Positions 1-8,796 of a stretch of 39,760 bases of DNA are shown here, piece after piece. Origin of the DNA: an uncultured Draconibacterium sp. (lineage in GTDB: Bacteria; Bacteroidota; Bacteroidia; Bacteroidales; Prolixibacteraceae); assembly GCF_913060805.1 (NCBI RefSeq), contig NZ_CAJXTC010000045.1, positions 1 through 39,760 on the forward strand. Reading direction: 5' to 3'. Positions within the stretch are counted from its first letter, which is position 1, and every line of letters starts with the position of its first letter. The notes beneath the pieces were generated by a model. The model saw only the letters and a list, made by a program, of their open reading frames with translations, made no database searches and was not told the origin of the DNA. A program made the translations under genes and the position numbers.

Positions 1-94
1 TTTCTTTTTAATATGTTTTGTTTATTTCAAAATTACATCTTTGCTATATTTGAAACTATAGGTGTAAATCTAAGGTATCGGGCCGATTCTACTC

Positions 95-464
95 TTTGGC
101 TTAGCCCAAACAGTAGACAGAAAACCCAAGGCTGCGCCCGCTTCGCTCGGAAAAGCTACATGATGCCGGCTAAAATTCCTGAAACTCGTCGTACCTCCTC
201 AAACATCAGTAATTTTTTAACGCCGTCACCACTTGTTTTCCGGCTCACCGACCGAGGCCAGGCTTCGATGCAGCTGACGTTACATTTTTGGACGGCCTCT
301 TTTGGTCTTTGCCTGGAGTTGAAATAGAACCTTAGTGAGAGCGGGAAGCTCCGAGTGAGCGAGGAGATCACCCGTCCGAACTTAGGTTTTATGAAAACGA
401 AGGGTAAAGATCAAAAGCAGCCTTGAACTTTTTGCATCGTTTTTGGTTCAAGCCAAAAATGATG
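95..464. repeat. Composite intergenic element bordered by inverted copies of one module
   Basis: No recognisable gene lies in positions 1-539. The stretch is bordered by two inverted copies of the same module. On the plus strand at 418-460 it reads CAGCCTTG, about 15 bases, TTTTTGG, three bases, AAGCCAAAAA. At 95-134 the reverse complement of the same layout is present (CAAGGCTG at 127-134, TTTGGCTTAGCCCAAA at 95-110). The right copy contains a 12-bp hairpin (435-446 with 453-464). A 71-codon open frame on the minus strand (156-371) lies inside but has no recognisable domain. The layout resembles repeated intergenic sequences seen in Bacteroidota genomes, but copy number cannot be checked here. 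Confidence 0.45.
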
Positions 465-539
465 GCCGCCGGCAGGCAGTAAATCTTAACATTTCTATTG
501 TCGCTTCATAATTTTAGTTTGCCAAAGTTTGAAGAGATT

Positions 540-1589
540 CTAACCATTAGTATTTCTGTAAATTACCAATTTATCTTTTCCAATTGATTCCGATTGCCCG
601 GAAACTACGGACAACGAAGGTCCTTTTATGCCATTACCAAAATAGGTGTGTCCGGTATAAACATGTGCTTCGTCCCATAAACCGGCTTCGATAAAAGTAG
701 AGAGTAATTGCTGCCCCCCTTCAACAATTAACGAAAGCACATTTTTTTGATGAAGTACTTCCAAAATCTGAGGAAGAAGCTGATCGGTGAAATCAATTTT
801 TATGAATTCGGTGTTTTTATAGCTATGGTTTTCAAGCCCGTTAAAAACGATTGTCTCGGTTGAATTGTCGAACAGGTTCAGCTTTTTATCCAAACGCAAC
901 TGGCGGTCGAGCACAATTCGCAATGGATTTTTCCCTTTTATCAGTCGTACCGTTAATGACGGATTATCTTTCTCGGCGGTGTTGGTACCCACCATAATTG
1001 CATCTTCTTCGGCCCGCATTTGATGAACCCGCAACAATGCCCGTGGCCCGGTAATCCAGGTTGGTTCGCCGTAGTCTTCAGCACTTCGGTCTTTATCAAT
1101 AAACCCATCAGAAGTTTGTGCCCATTTCAGTAAAATGTAAGGACGTTGTTTTTGGTGAAATGTAAAAAAGCGCCGGTTCAGCTCGTCGCACTCTTCTTTC
1201 AGAATACCTGTTTTTACTTCAACACCGGCATTTTTCAATCTTTCAATTCCTTTTCCGGCCACTTTCGCAAACGGATCGATACTGCCAACTACAACGCGCG
1301 GAATTTGTTTCTGAATGATCAGATCGGAACAAGGGGGCGTTAAACCGTAATGTGCACAAGGTTCCAGCGAAACATAAATCGTACTTTCTTTTAGTTTTCC
1401 CGGATCGGTAACCGAGTTTATGGCGTTTACTTCGGCATGAGCCTGTCCGTGTTTCTGGTGAAATCCTTCGCCGATTATCCGGTCGGAATGAACGATTACA
1501 CATCCAACCATCGGGTTTGGCGAAACATGTCCGGCACCCATTCGGGCCAGCTCGATACAGCGAGCCATATATTTTTCTTCGGTTGTCAT
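540..1589 (-). CDS. ribD: Riboflavin biosynthesis bifunctional deaminase/reductase RibD
   Basis: This 349-residue cytosolic enzyme carries out two successive steps of riboflavin synthesis: deamination of the pyrimidine ring of 2,5-diamino-6-ribosylamino-pyrimidinone 5'-phosphate, then NADPH-dependent reduction of the ribosyl chain. The N-terminal deaminase domain has the zinc motif HAE at residues 51-53 and PCAH...C at 77-87. The C-terminal reductase domain runs from about residue 145 to the end and starts with a typical ILLKWAQTSDG segment. An in-frame extension to 1628 exists, but the ATG at 1589 places MTTEEKYMARCI at the N-terminus, as is usual for the family. The start is 40 bp from that of divergent prmC, so the two share a short promoter region. 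No FMN riboswitch was seen. Confidence 0.95.
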   Translation of the reverse strand: MTTEEKYMARCIELARMGAGHVSPNPMVGCVIVHSDRIIGEGFHQKHGQAHAEVNAINSVTDPGKLKESTIYVSLEPCAHYGLTPPCSDLIIQKQIPRVVVGSIDPFAKVAGKGIERLKNAGVEVKTGILKEECDELNRRFFTFHQKQRPYILLKWAQTSDGFIDKDRSAEDYGEPTWITGPRALLRVHQMRAEEDAIMVGTNTAEKDNPSLTVRLIKGKNPLRIVLDRQLRLDKKLNLFDNSTETIVFNGLENHSYKNTEFIKIDFTDQLLPQILEVLHQKNVLSLIVEGGQQLLSTFIEAGLWDEAHVYTGHTYFGNGIKGPSLSVVSGQSESIGKDKLVIYRNTNG

Positions 1590-1629
1590 TTTCAAGGAAA
1601 GACTAAATTTGCAACTACAAAAGTACACA

Positions 1630-2469
1630 ATGCAGAAAACTATTCAATATATCCGGGCAGAATTGGCGCCGCATTATCCAGAAACTGAAATTTCAGGGTT
1701 TATACAAATGATAATGAATAAGGTGTTGGGATTGTCGTACACGCAGATGATTGTGGAGAAAGACCGCGTGTTGGAAACCTCTGAATCGGACGAGATAAAA
1801 GCGATTGTTGAGCGATTGAAAACACACGAACCCATACAATATATTTTGGGTGTTGCCGAATTTTACGATTTAGAACTCAACGTTCAGCCGGGCGTTTTGA
1901 TTCCGCGACCGGAAACCGAAGAATTGGTGGAGTGGATTTGCAAAACCGAAATTCCGGCGTCTGCAAAAATTCTGGATATTGGCACCGGAAGTGGTTGTAT
2001 TCCTCTTGCCCTAAAAAATGAGCTGCCCACTGCTGAGGTGATGGCAGTAGATGTATCGGAAAAGGCATTGCTGATTGCTACAGAAAATGCGAAAAAAAAT
2101 AAGCTGGATGTTGCATTTGAACACGCCGATATATTAAAGTGGCCGGAGCGTTCGTGGCTGCAATATGATGTAATTGTAAGTAACCCGCCATATGTGATGG
2201 AACGCGAGAAAAAACTAATGGAAGCCAACGTATTGGAGCACGAACCCGAAATAGCTTTGTTTGTGAGCGATACCGATCCGCTGATTTTTTACCGCACTAT
2301 TGCACAGTTTGCATCAAAACAATTAAAAGAAAGCGGCTACCTGTTTTTTGAGATCAACGAAAATTTGGGAGATGAAATGGTGGCGCTTGTTAAGCAATTG
2401 GGATTTAAGTCGATAGAATTACGCCGCGATTTGAATGGAAAAAACCGCATGTTGAAATGTCAAAAATAA
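1630..2469 (+). CDS. prmC: Release factor glutamine methyltransferase PrmC (HemK)
   Basis: PrmC methylates the glutamine of the GGQ motif of peptide chain release factors, using S-adenosylmethionine. The 279-residue protein has a helical N-terminal substrate domain (about 1-100) and a Rossmann methyltransferase domain with the SAM-binding motif DIGTGSG (116-122) and the family signature NPPY (185-188). An upstream TTG at 1609 is in frame, but the ATG at 1630 gives the usual family N-terminus and was chosen. The gene is divergent from ribD and is followed after 83 bp by a membrane phosphatase-family gene. Confidence 0.93.
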   Translation: MQKTIQYIRAELAPHYPETEISGFIQMIMNKVLGLSYTQMIVEKDRVLETSESDEIKAIVERLKTHEPIQYILGVAEFYDLELNVQPGVLIPRPETEELVEWICKTEIPASAKILDIGTGSGCIPLALKNELPTAEVMAVDVSEKALLIATENAKKNKLDVAFEHADILKWPERSWLQYDVIVSNPPYVMEREKKLMEANVLEHEPEIALFVSDTDPLIFYRTIAQFASKQLKESGYLFFEINENLGDEMVALVKQLGFKSIELRRDLNGKNRMLKCQK

Positions 2470-2552
2470 ACTGTGAGCACATCATGAAATTCATTTTTTT
2501 GCGTTTGTTATTGCGAACGATTTTTTATTTTGCAGACAACTAAATCAACATT

Positions 2553-3617
2553 GTGAGAAAAGCACTCCGTAACATATTGTTTCTTGTCAACATACTTTTG
2601 GCGCTGGCCCTTGCGGTATCGTATCTTTCGGTGTACATCGCGCCCGATAAGTATTGGCTGCCGTCGATATTCGGAATGGCTTATCCGTTTTTGCTGGGCG
2701 GCAATCTCCTGTTTATTGTTCTCTGGATTTTGTTTAAGCCGAAATATACCTTGTTGTCGGTTGGAATGGTACTGATTGGCTGGGGCTACTTTACACGATT
2801 TATGCAGATGAAAGGCAAAAGCAGCGAAGAGGCGAATATTAAAGTTGTGTCGTACAACGTGAAACATTTTGTGGCCGACACCAGCGGAACGCAGAAAGAA
2901 AACGCAACAAAGATCATTTCATTTTTGGCCGACCAAAAGGCCGATATTATTTGTTTGCAGGAAGCCCGTTTGCGAAAGAACAATATTTTCAATTTGGCAC
3001 AAACCGTAAAAGATCTTGAATCGATAAAACACTATCAGTTTGCACGTTCGAGCACGAGTTACGGTTCGGTTACCATGACCCGCTATCCGATTTTGGATAT
3101 GGGCGAAATCCGATTTGAAGATTCCCGAAATATCACCATTTATACCGATGTTTTAATCGATTCGGACACTGTCCGTATTTTCAATATTCATTTACAATCG
3201 TATCACATCGATCCGGAGAAATATTCAATTATTGAATCGCCGGGAATAAACGAGGAAAAGGACATTGAAGAAGTGAAAGAAATGAGCGCGAAATTTCGTG
3301 AGGCCTTTCAGCTGCGAGCGAAGCAGGTGCGCGAAATCCGTAAATTCATCGATCAGTCGCCTCACAACGTAATTATATGTGGCGATTTTAACGATACGCC
3401 GGTTTCGTTTTCGTACCACACTTTGGCCGATGGATTAACTGATGCTTTTGTGAATTCGGGAAGTGGAATAGGGCGCACTTACATTGGTAAGTTGCCTTCG
3501 TTTCGTATTGATTATATTTTGCATGGCGACCGGTTTGAGTCGTACAATTTTGAGACGCTCGACTACCGAATGTCCGATCATTTGCCAATAAGCTGCAGTT
3601 TGTTAAAGAGAGATTAG
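2553..3617 (+). CDS. Membrane-anchored endonuclease/exonuclease/phosphatase family protein
   Basis: The 354-residue protein begins with two or three hydrophobic segments within residues 1-85. A soluble endonuclease/exonuclease/phosphatase (EEP) domain follows, with the metal and catalytic motifs QEAR, GDFNDTP and a C-terminal SDHLP. The EEP fold hydrolyses phosphodiesters, and members include nucleases and sphingomyelinases, so the substrate cannot be named. The start is the GTG at 2553, since no ATG fits the first hydrophobic segment. The 3' end overlaps the stop of convergent ribF by 4 bp. Membrane anchoring suggests that the catalytic domain acts at the envelope, but its side is not evident. 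Confidence 0.85.
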   Translation: MRKALRNILFLVNILLALALAVSYLSVYIAPDKYWLPSIFGMAYPFLLGGNLLFIVLWILFKPKYTLLSVGMVLIGWGYFTRFMQMKGKSSEEANIKVVSYNVKHFVADTSGTQKENATKIISFLADQKADIICLQEARLRKNNIFNLAQTVKDLESIKHYQFARSSTSYGSVTMTRYPILDMGEIRFEDSRNITIYTDVLIDSDTVRIFNIHLQSYHIDPEKYSIIESPGINEEKDIEEVKEMSAKFREAFQLRAKQVREIRKFIDQSPHNVIICGDFNDTPVSFSYHTLADGLTDAFVNSGSGIGRTYIGKLPSFRIDYILHGDRFESYNFETLDYRMSDHLPISCSLLKRD

Positions 3618-4549
3618 TAGTCGGTAAGAAGTTCGATCGCTACTTTTTTGTCGGTTTTCAATTGCTCCACCAAAGCCTCAACACCAGCGAATTTCTGCTC
3701 TTCCCTTATTTTATCGATAAAAATTAGCGTGACATTATCGCCGTACATATCGCCCGAAAAATCAAAAATATTCACCTCTATACTTCGATTGTCGGCATTG
3801 TTGTTAAAAGTTGGGCGCGTGCCAATATTCAGCATTCCTTTATACTGCTTGTCTTCCATTTCAATTAAAACAGCATAAACACCGTAACCCGGAATAATTT
3901 TGTATTTATCCGATGCTTCAATGTTTGCAGTAGGAAAACCCAGTTTGCGGCCCAGTTGCATTCCTTTTACCACGGTTCCGTGCAAAGTGAATTCGTAGCC
4001 CAGGTACTGATTGGCTTTTTTTATGTCGCCCGATTGCAGTGCTGCCCTGATCTTTGTAGAACTAACCTTTTCGGCCTCAACCGACAGTGCATCGGTTTTT
4101 TTAACCGTAAAATTGTTCTTTTCGGCGCATTCCAGCAGGTATTCGTAGCCGCCCTCGCGGTTTTTCCCAAAGCGGTGGTCGTAGCCCACAACCAAACAAC
4201 GGGTGCCAATTTTATTCACCAAAATATCTTTTACAAAATTGGTGTACGAAAGCTCTGCAAATTCTTTGTTAAAAGGATAAATGATCAGGTGATCGACGCC
4301 AAACTTTTCAAACAACTTAATTTTCTCCTCCTTGGTTGTTAGCAAACGTAGGCTTTTTTCGTTGGGCGAAGTCACCACCCGCGGGTGAGGATAAAAGGTA
4401 AAGATCACCGTTTCGCCATTAATTTCTTTGGCCAGTTGTTTTAATTCTTCAACAACCGACTGGTGGCCTTTGTGCAGCCCATCGAAAGTACCGATGGTTA
4501 CCACCGGATTAATGGCCTTAAAATCGTCGAGCGAATAATGGATCTTCAC
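3614..4549 (-). CDS. ribF: Bifunctional riboflavin kinase / FAD synthetase RibF
   Basis: RibF phosphorylates riboflavin to FMN and adenylates FMN to FAD. The 311-residue length is normal. The N-terminal adenylyltransferase domain carries the nucleotidyltransferase signature GTFDGLHKGH at residues 20-29. The C-terminal kinase domain has the flavin/ATP motif GFPTAN at 204-209 and the downstream RPTFN segment. It is on the minus strand and converges on the EEP gene with a 4-bp overlap. It belongs to the same cofactor pathway as ribD at the start of the window but is not in an operon with it. Confidence 0.96.
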   Translation of the reverse strand: MKIHYSLDDFKAINPVVTIGTFDGLHKGHQSVVEELKQLAKEINGETVIFTFYPHPRVVTSPNEKSLRLLTTKEEKIKLFEKFGVDHLIIYPFNKEFAELSYTNFVKDILVNKIGTRCLVVGYDHRFGKNREGGYEYLLECAEKNNFTVKKTDALSVEAEKVSSTKIRAALQSGDIKKANQYLGYEFTLHGTVVKGMQLGRKLGFPTANIEASDKYKIIPGYGVYAVLIEMEDKQYKGMLNIGTRPTFNNNADNRSIEVNIFDFSGDMYGDNVTLIFIDKIREEQKFAGVEALVEQLKTDKKVAIELLTDY

Positions 4550-4893
4550 TGGTTTTGTATAAAATGTTTTGCGCTACAAACCTATCGAAAATTTTAAAGC
4601 TATTAAAGAGGGAGTGTCGAATCGAGGCAAAATTATGCTCTAAACAAGGCGTTTTTTATCCTTCTTGCAGAAAATCCTATAAAATCAGTCGGTTTATTTA
4701 CGCCATTGCAATTGCCTTTGTACTCAATTGAAACGATAAAAATTGTTATTTTCTTTGATTGCTATTTTCGATGTATTCAAAATTGTTAATTTTACCGCCT
4801 TTATAACGATATGGGCATATTTGGAAATAACTTAAGTTTAAAACCAATTTGCACGTTTACTACAATACCTTTTTGGTAGATTATATTAATCGA
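4550..4893. other. Intergenic region between ribF and the TlpA-like gene
   Basis: This AT-rich stretch of 344 bases separates two divergent genes and presumably holds the promoters of both. No open frame with recognisable content, tRNA or riboswitch-like structure was seen. No convincing TTG-N19-TAnnTTTG promoter could be fixed. Confidence 0.4.
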
Positions 4894-6051
4894 ATGAAAA
4901 ACATGACGTACAGAGTTTTATTTTTTTTAGTAGCTGCCCTGCTTGTGTTGGGGGGGTGTAAGAAAGAAAAGGAGTTTACAATCCGTGGTAAAATTACGCA
5001 CGCCGAAGACCAAACTATTGTTTTGGAAGAATTGCACACCAATTCGCTAAAAAAGATTGCAGAAACAAAAATCAATAAAAAAGGTGAGTTCGAAATTTCG
5101 GCAATGACCGGAATTCCTACATTTTACCTTTTAAAACTTAACGATCAGAGTTTTATCACACTGCTGGTTGACTCGGCAGAAACCGTTACTGTTGAAGCCG
5201 ATGCAGCTAATTTCGATCGTGAATATAATGTTGAAGGATCAGCCGGATCGGACCAGGTAAAATTGTTGGATTCGAAACTAAAAGAAACCCGACATAAACT
5301 GGATTCGCTTAGATCGTTAGAGAATTTGTATGCCGGAAATCCGGAATATGATAATGTACGACCACTGTGGGCTGAAGAGCACGATAAAATCATTGAAGAG
5401 CAGGTGGAGTTCTCAACAAACTTTGTGCGCGAGAATCCGTTCTCAATGGCAAGTGTTTTGGCGTTGTATCAAAAATTGAACAACCAGTTTATTGTTAGCG
5501 ATATGCAGGTAATGAAAACTGCCGCTTCGGCCTTGAATTCGATTTACCCAAAATCAGAACAAGTTCAGGCACTGTACAATAATACCCTGCAGTTTGTACG
5601 TCAGCAACAGTCGGAAGAAATGCGCAAATTTATTCAGGAGCAAGGTTCAAACAGCCCTGATATTCTTTTACCCGACCCTGATGGAAACGATGTAGCGCTT
5701 TCGTCGTTACGCGGAAAAGTTGTTTTGGTACAGTTTTGGGCGGCTGTCGACCGTGCTTCACGCATTCAAAACCCGGTTTTGGTTGAAGCTTACAATAAAT
5801 ACAAACGCAAAGGTTTCGAAATTTACCAGGTAAGTGTAGATGTAAATCGTGCCGAGTGGGTGGATGCAATCGACCAGGACAAGTTGACCTGGACTAATGT
5901 TGGCGACATGGAAGGAAGTAAACTGGCTGCGGCTGTTTACAATGTGCAAAGCGTTCCGTTTAACTACTTGTTGAACGAAGAGGGCGAAATTGTTGCCAAA
6001 AACCTTAAAGGACCGGCTTTAGACAAAGCACTGGCTCAACTTCTCGACTAG
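4894..6051 (+). CDS. TlpA-like lipoprotein with thioredoxin fold lacking the CXXC cysteines
   Basis: The 385-residue protein begins with a lipoprotein signal peptide ending at LVLGGC (Cys22). A beta-rich N-terminal domain of the DUF4369 type follows (about 27-125), then a helical linker and a C-terminal thioredoxin-like domain of the TlpA/AhpC-TSA type. Where TlpA proteins have WCxxC, this protein reads FWAAVDRASR, so both cysteines are replaced (Asp and Ser). Thiol-disulfide exchange by this motif is therefore not expected, and a binding or structural role is more likely. The ATG at 4894 was chosen because the signal peptide starts there; the frame is open to 4849. It is followed 15 bp later by lpxH. 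Confidence 0.85.
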   Translation: MKNMTYRVLFFLVAALLVLGGCKKEKEFTIRGKITHAEDQTIVLEELHTNSLKKIAETKINKKGEFEISAMTGIPTFYLLKLNDQSFITLLVDSAETVTVEADAANFDREYNVEGSAGSDQVKLLDSKLKETRHKLDSLRSLENLYAGNPEYDNVRPLWAEEHDKIIEEQVEFSTNFVRENPFSMASVLALYQKLNNQFIVSDMQVMKTAASALNSIYPKSEQVQALYNNTLQFVRQQQSEEMRKFIQEQGSNSPDILLPDPDGNDVALSSLRGKVVLVQFWAAVDRASRIQNPVLVEAYNKYKRKGFEIYQVSVDVNRAEWVDAIDQDKLTWTNVGDMEGSKLAAAVYNVQSVPFNYLLNEEGEIVAKNLKGPALDKALAQLLD

Positions 6052-6066
6052 TATAAAACCGGTAAA

Positions 6067-6828
6067 TTGACACAAAAACGGAAAATATATTTTGTCTCCG
6101 ATGTGCATCTTGGCGCTCCGGCTTTGAATAATAACCGCGAGCGTGAGTTGTTATTCGCCCGCTGGCTCGACGATATAAGCGATGATGTTGAAGAGTTGTA
6201 CCTGATGGGCGACATTTTCGATTTCTGGTACGAATACAAAAAGGTTGTTCCCCGCGGTTTTACACGTATCTTAGGACGTTTAGCCGATCTCACCGACAAA
6301 GGAACTCCGGTGCATTTTTTTACCGGAAACCACGATATGTGGGTGTACGATTACCTGGCCGAAGAAACGGGAATCAAAGTTCATCACGATTATATTATAC
6401 GCGAAATACACGGAAAACGCTTTTTTCTGGCTCACGGCGATGGCCTCGATGCATCGGATAAAGGATATATTTTTCTGAAAAAGATATTTACAAACACTAC
6501 CATGCGATGGCTTTTTTCGAGGTTGCACCCTAATTTTGCATTCAATATTGCACATAAGTGGTCTGCGTCCAGTAGGTTATCAAATGCGGATTATGACGAT
6601 GATTTTATGGCAAATAAAGATGGAATGTATAAATTTGCCGCGGATTTTTTACAGACAAATCCTGTAGATTATTTTATAATGGGCCATCGACATAAGCTGG
6701 TAAATGAAAAAATGAACGAAAATACCCGGTTTGTTATACTTGGCGACTGGATAAAAGCGTTTTCATATGGTGTTTTCGATGGCGAAAAATTTGAATTAAA
6801 GACATATAAAGACAAAGCGAAAGCTTAA
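6067..6828 (+). CDS. lpxH: UDP-2,3-diacylglucosamine diphosphatase (LpxH family)
   Basis: LpxH removes UMP from UDP-2,3-diacylglucosamine in lipid A synthesis at the inner face of the cytoplasmic membrane. The 253-residue protein has the calcineurin-like phosphoesterase motifs in order: SDVHLG (11-16), GDIFDFW (48-54), GNHD (87-90), HGDG near 127 and GHRH near 212. The start is the TTG at 6067, giving MTQKRKIYFVSDVH; no ATG is available before the first metal motif. The gene lies 15 bp after the lipoprotein gene and 8 bp before a FabH-like gene, so the three are probably one transcript. A relaxed-specificity phosphoesterase is the main alternative. Confidence 0.88.
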   Translation: MTQKRKIYFVSDVHLGAPALNNNRERELLFARWLDDISDDVEELYLMGDIFDFWYEYKKVVPRGFTRILGRLADLTDKGTPVHFFTGNHDMWVYDYLAEETGIKVHHDYIIREIHGKRFFLAHGDGLDASDKGYIFLKKIFTNTTMRWLFSRLHPNFAFNIAHKWSASSRLSNADYDDDFMANKDGMYKFAADFLQTNPVDYFIMGHRHKLVNEKMNENTRFVILGDWIKAFSYGVFDGEKFELKTYKDKAKA

Positions 6829-6836
6829 ATCGTATT

Positions 6837-7919
6837 ATGGCAAAGCAAACATATACAAGAATTATTGGTACCGGAAGTGCGCTTCCAACTCAAATAATTA
6901 AGAATACACATTTCTTGAATAATGAATTTTACACTCCGTCGAAGAAAAAGATTGAGGATAAAAGTAATGAGGAGATTATTCAGAAGTTAAAAGAGATTAC
7001 CAATATTGAAGAGCGCCGCTACATGGAAAGCAATTTGGTAACATCGGATATTGCAGCAATGGCAGTTGAAGATGCCTGTAAAACGGCCGAAGTTTCCATG
7101 GAGAGCCTCGATTTTATTATTGTGTGCCATAATTTTGGCGATATCTTAGATGGTAATGTACGTACCGATGTGTTGCCAAGTTTGGCGAACAAGGTTAAAA
7201 TGAAGCTGAAGATTAAAAATCCGGCTTGTTTTTGCCACGATGTAATTTCGGGTTGCCCGGGGTGGACACAAGGAATGATTACCGCTGATGCATACATTAA
7301 AAGTGGTTTGGCAAAACGTGGTGTTGTTGTTGGTGCTGATGCGCTTTCGCGTATTTCCGATCCGCACGACCGCGATTCGATGATTTATGCCGATGGTGCC
7401 GGTGCAACAGTTCTTGAAGCCGTTGAAAGCGAAGAACCTGTTGGTATTTTGTCACATTCAAGTCGCTCGGATTCTGTTAAGTATGCCAACCTGTTGATTT
7501 TGGGAGAATCAAGCAATCCCGATTTCGAAAGCGATGAGTTGTTTATAAAAATGGATGGTCGTAAGTTGTACGTTTATGCGATAACAACCGTGCCTGGAGT
7601 TGTAAAAGACAGCATCGAAAAAGCGGGTCTTGAGCTGGATGATATTAAAAAGATATTTATCCATCAGGCCAACGAAAAAATGGACGAGGCAATTCTTGCC
7701 GGTGTGTTAAAGCTGTACGGTAAAAAAGAAGTGCCCGAAGGAATTATGCCAATGAGCATTAACAAATTGGGTAACTCATCTACTGCAACCGTACCAACTC
7801 TGGTTGATTTGGTGGTGAAAGGAAAAATGGAAGGACATGAAGTTAACGAAGGCGACTACACCATTTTCTGTTCGGTGGGTGCCGGAATGAACATCAATTC
7901 TATCGTTTATAAGTGGTAA
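6837..7919 (+). CDS. 3-oxoacyl-ACP synthase III-like ketosynthase
   Basis: This 360-residue member of the FabH (KAS III) thiolase-fold family has a full Cys-His-Asn triad: Cys140 in SGCPGW, His276 in FIHQAN and Asn313 in GNSSTATVP. Such enzymes condense an acyl-CoA or acyl starter with malonyl-ACP. The N-terminal region is longer than in E. coli FabH, and the segment around the catalytic Cys differs from the usual AACSGF, so it may be a Bacteroidota-specific paralogue instead of the housekeeping initiator. It starts 8 bp after lpxH, so coupling to envelope lipid synthesis is plausible. A strong hairpin terminator follows. Confidence 0.82.
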   Translation: MAKQTYTRIIGTGSALPTQIIKNTHFLNNEFYTPSKKKIEDKSNEEIIQKLKEITNIEERRYMESNLVTSDIAAMAVEDACKTAEVSMESLDFIIVCHNFGDILDGNVRTDVLPSLANKVKMKLKIKNPACFCHDVISGCPGWTQGMITADAYIKSGLAKRGVVVGADALSRISDPHDRDSMIYADGAGATVLEAVESEEPVGILSHSSRSDSVKYANLLILGESSNPDFESDELFIKMDGRKLYVYAITTVPGVVKDSIEKAGLELDDIKKIFIHQANEKMDEAILAGVLKLYGKKEVPEGIMPMSINKLGNSSTATVPTLVDLVVKGKMEGHEVNEGDYTIFCSVGAGMNINSIVYKW

Positions 7920-7956
7920 GAAGGATTTGCGGTTTTTAACTGCAACTATTATAATA

Positions 7957-8007
7957 ATCAGCGGGTGACTAAAGTTTTTTACGGATAGTCACCCGCTGAT
8001 TTTTTTT
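7957..8007 (+). terminator. Rho-independent terminator after the FabH-like gene
   Basis: A perfect 15-bp inverted repeat (7957-7971 with 7986-8000, arms ATCAGCGGGTGACTA and TAGTCACCCGCTGAT) is followed on the plus strand by seven T residues. It ends the plus-strand transcript of the FabH-like gene. It also lies at the 3' end of convergent ung, whose stop codon overlaps the T tract, so it may serve both directions although the minus-strand T run is poor. Confidence 0.88.
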
Positions 8008-8668
8008 ACCAGTTTATTGGTTCGAGTCCTTTTGAAACCAGAAATTCGTTGGTGCGGCTAAAATGTTTGTTGCCAAAAAATCCGCGGCTTGCCGAAAGTG
8101 GCGAGGGATGCACCGATGTTAATACAAAATGTTTGTCTTGATCGATAAACTTGCTTTTGCTAATGGCATAATTTCCCCAAAGCAGAAAAACCACATTTTC
8201 TTTCTCCGCGTTTATTTTTTCAATTACCGCATCGGTAAATTGTTCCCAACCCTTTTTTTGGTGCGAAGCTGCCTGATGTGCACGAACCGTTAATGTGGCG
8301 TTGAGCAATAAAACGCCCTGGCGTGCCCAGTCGGTTAAATCGCCGGTTTCGGGAATTGGTTTGCCTACATCGCTATTCAGTTCCTTAAAAATATTACGCA
8401 AACTTGGAGGAAAACGAATACCATCGTTCACCGAAAAGCAAAGTCCGTGTGCCTGCCCCGGCCCGTGGTATGGATCCTGACCAATGATAACCACTTTTAG
8501 TTTTTCAAAGGGGCACTGGTCAAAAGCATTAAAAATAAGTTTACCCGGAGGATAAATACGCTGCGTTTTATATTCTTCGCGAACAAACGCGCTTAATTCC
8601 GTAAAATAATCCTTTGCAAACTCTTCGTTTAACTGTTTTTTCCAGCCTTCTTCAATTTTAACCTCCAT
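8006..8668 (-). CDS. ung: Uracil-DNA glycosylase
   Basis: Family 1 uracil-DNA glycosylase removes uracil from DNA to start base-excision repair. The 220-residue protein shows the water-activating motif GQDPYHGP (63-70, catalytic Asp65), the uracil pocket segment CFSV, LLLNATLTV, and the DNA-intercalation loop HPSPLSA near residue 187. The frame is open to 8716, but the ATG at 8668 (MEVKIEEGW) gives the normal family length. It is divergent from rmuC, with 128 bp between start codons. Confidence 0.96.
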   Translation of the reverse strand: MEVKIEEGWKKQLNEEFAKDYFTELSAFVREEYKTQRIYPPGKLIFNAFDQCPFEKLKVVIIGQDPYHGPGQAHGLCFSVNDGIRFPPSLRNIFKELNSDVGKPIPETGDLTDWARQGVLLLNATLTVRAHQAASHQKKGWEQFTDAVIEKINAEKENVVFLLWGNYAISKSKFIDQDKHFVLTSVHPSPLSASRGFFGNKHFSRTNEFLVSKGLEPINW

Positions 8669-8796
8669 AAAATTCGTGTAATTTTCTCCTAAAAATAGAA
8701 AAATTAACTGCCCCAAAAATTTAATAAACTATTTTTTCTATTCCGCCTTTGGGCTTCTTTTCATTTTTGTATTTTTAAGTTTCAAACAAAATCAAA

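Noticed and set aside
13-371. Open frames on both strands in the first 371 bases
   Set aside because: No recognisable domain, overlapping frames on both strands, and the stretch is explained by a structured repeat.
1590-1629. FMN riboswitch in front of ribD
   Set aside because: Only 40 bp separate ribD from prmC, far too short for that structure.
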